This document shows, in pieces, positions 63,338 to 64,000 of a stretch of 64,000 nt of DNA. A program made the translations under genes and the position numbers. How positions within the stretch are numbered: the stretch's first letter is position 1; every line of letters begins with the position of its first letter. The notes under the pieces were generated by a model. It saw nothing but the letters and a program-made list of their open reading frames with translations. It had not been told where the DNA came from and ran no database searches. The DNA comes from Archangium violaceum (GTDB lineage: Bacteria > Myxococcota > Myxococcia > Myxococcales > Myxococcaceae): positions 6,263,501 to 6,327,500 of the forward strand of contig NZ_CP069338.1 in NCBI RefSeq assembly GCF_016859125.1. Direction: 5' to 3'.

Positions 63338-64000
63338 CCGGAAAAGGAGGGTGACGCGCCTGACCTCCCGAGTGGTAGAGGGGTGTTGTTCAGACATCCA
63401 CCACCACAAGGCAGGAGGCGCGTCATGGGTGAAATCCTCAACGACTTCGGGCTGGAGTTCAACGGCTCCGTGAAGCTGGAGGCGAGGGCGGAGCGGTTGA
63501 CGTCGGAGGCAGGTGCGGTGCTGCTGAGGGAGGTGGACGAGCGGTTGGGGCTGACGCGCTGGCTGGGGGAGATGTTGACGGACACGCGAGACGAGAAGCG
63601 GATAACCCACTCGCTGAGGGAGTTGGTGCGCACGGACCTTCTGCTGTTGGGGCAAGGGTGGAGAGACCACGACGACGCGGACGCGCTCAGGAGGGACGCG
63701 GCGTTGAGGTTGGCGGTGTCGGACAGCAAGAGCAGCGTGCCGCTGAGGGGGAAAGAGGGGGGAGCGGAGGGGTTGGCCTCACAGCCCACCTTGTCGCGGC
63801 TGACGGCCATGTTGGCGCGAGAGGAAAACCGGAAGGTGCTGCACGAGGCGCTGGTGTGGCAGACGGGGCGGAGGCTGAGGGCGCAGCAGCCCAAGGGCCA
63901 GAAGCTCAAGCAGGTGACGGTGGACGTGGACGGGTTGCCGGTGGAGGTGCATGGGCACCAGGAGGGCAGCGCGTACAACGGGCACTACGGAGTACGCATG
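63305..64000 (+). mobile_element. IS1380-family element, left part
   Basis: The transposase at 63425 defines the element; it continues past the window. The left end is estimated at about 63305-63310 (near CCTTATTCACGAG), because there the upstream gene stops making sense and an AT-rich target-like TATTATAA lies just before. The right end is not visible, so the inverted repeat cannot be confirmed. Confidence 0.6.
63425..64000 (+). CDS. IS1380-family transposase, 3' part outside window
   Basis: The first 192 residues of a DDE transposase, still open at base 64000. The family pattern is clear: FNGSVKLEARAERLTSEAGA near the start, VDERLGLTRWLGEMLTDTRD, then RITHSLRELVRTDLLLLGQG, the LRRDAALRLAVSDS segment, ASQPTLSRLTAML, and the first catalytic Asp region KQVTVDVDGLPVEVHGHQEG. 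ATG 63425 is used. The reading frame is intact as far as it can be seen. Confidence 0.88.
   Translation, partial: MGEILNDFGLEFNGSVKLEARAERLTSEAGAVLLREVDERLGLTRWLGEMLTDTRDEKRITHSLRELVRTDLLLLGQGWRDHDDADALRRDAALRLAVSDSKSSVPLRGKEGGAEGLASQPTLSRLTAMLAREENRKVLHEALVWQTGRRLRAQQPKGQKLKQVTVDVDGLPVEVHGHQEGSAYNGHYGVRM

Overview
The window is high-GC DNA that looks myxobacterial, probably from the Cystobacter/Archangium side of the Myxococcota (inference). Supporting this are Hanks-type Ser/Thr kinase and large hybrid histidine-kinase genes, long lipoproteins, two families I know mainly from myxobacteria (DUF2381 and the TIGR02265/DUF2378 type), and the strong codon periodicity that creates long antisense open frames. 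I see no rRNA, tRNA or CRISPR array.

Layout. 1-8.6 kb: a Ser/Thr kinase cut by the window edge, a GNAT acetyltransferase, a WGR protein, a lipoprotein, a three-gene operon (substrate-binding/VWA lipoprotein, coiled-coil membrane protein, second substrate-binding protein), a DUF2809 membrane protein and a cytochrome c. 8.6-16.6 kb: aldo/keto reductase, M14-type hydrolase, Spy/CpxP-like protein, DNA polymerase III alpha (dnaE), then an overlapping dienoyl-CoA isomerase/dienoyl-CoA reductase pair for unsaturated fatty-acid oxidation. 16.7-26.7 kb: a 1142-residue Ig/lamin-tail surface lipoprotein, two small myxobacterial proteins, glycogen phosphorylase, a methyltransferase and an M23 endopeptidase. 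27-31.7 kb: the conserved prkA-yeaH-spoVR stress operon. 32-43.6 kb: a signalling island in which four of five sensor proteins look incomplete or internally collapsed. 43.6-50.5 kb: a DUF2382 protein, a membrane protein, ruvX-mltG, an apparent type III secretion translocator/chaperone pair, and an M48 protease.

50.5-64 kb is accessory DNA. Two almost identical IS3-family elements in direct orientation (50496-51757 and 61355-62617) bracket about 9.6 kb. That cargo holds a DUF2381 protein, a translationally coupled operon (outer-membrane beta-barrel, large lipoprotein with a nuclease-like C-terminus, probable immunity protein), an HExxH metalloprotein and two unknown proteins. Right of the second IS lie a frameshifted lipoprotein stub, a truncated small gene and the start of an IS1380-family element.

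The most interesting candidate system is the beta-barrel/lipoprotein-toxin/immunity operon at 53169-58172. Its architecture resembles the SitA/SitI kin-discrimination toxins of Myxococcus that travel by TraA/TraB outer-membrane exchange. The orphan translocator/chaperone pair (47528-49156) and the VWA/substrate-binding operon (3723-7456) are next. All of this is read by eye; no database search was run.
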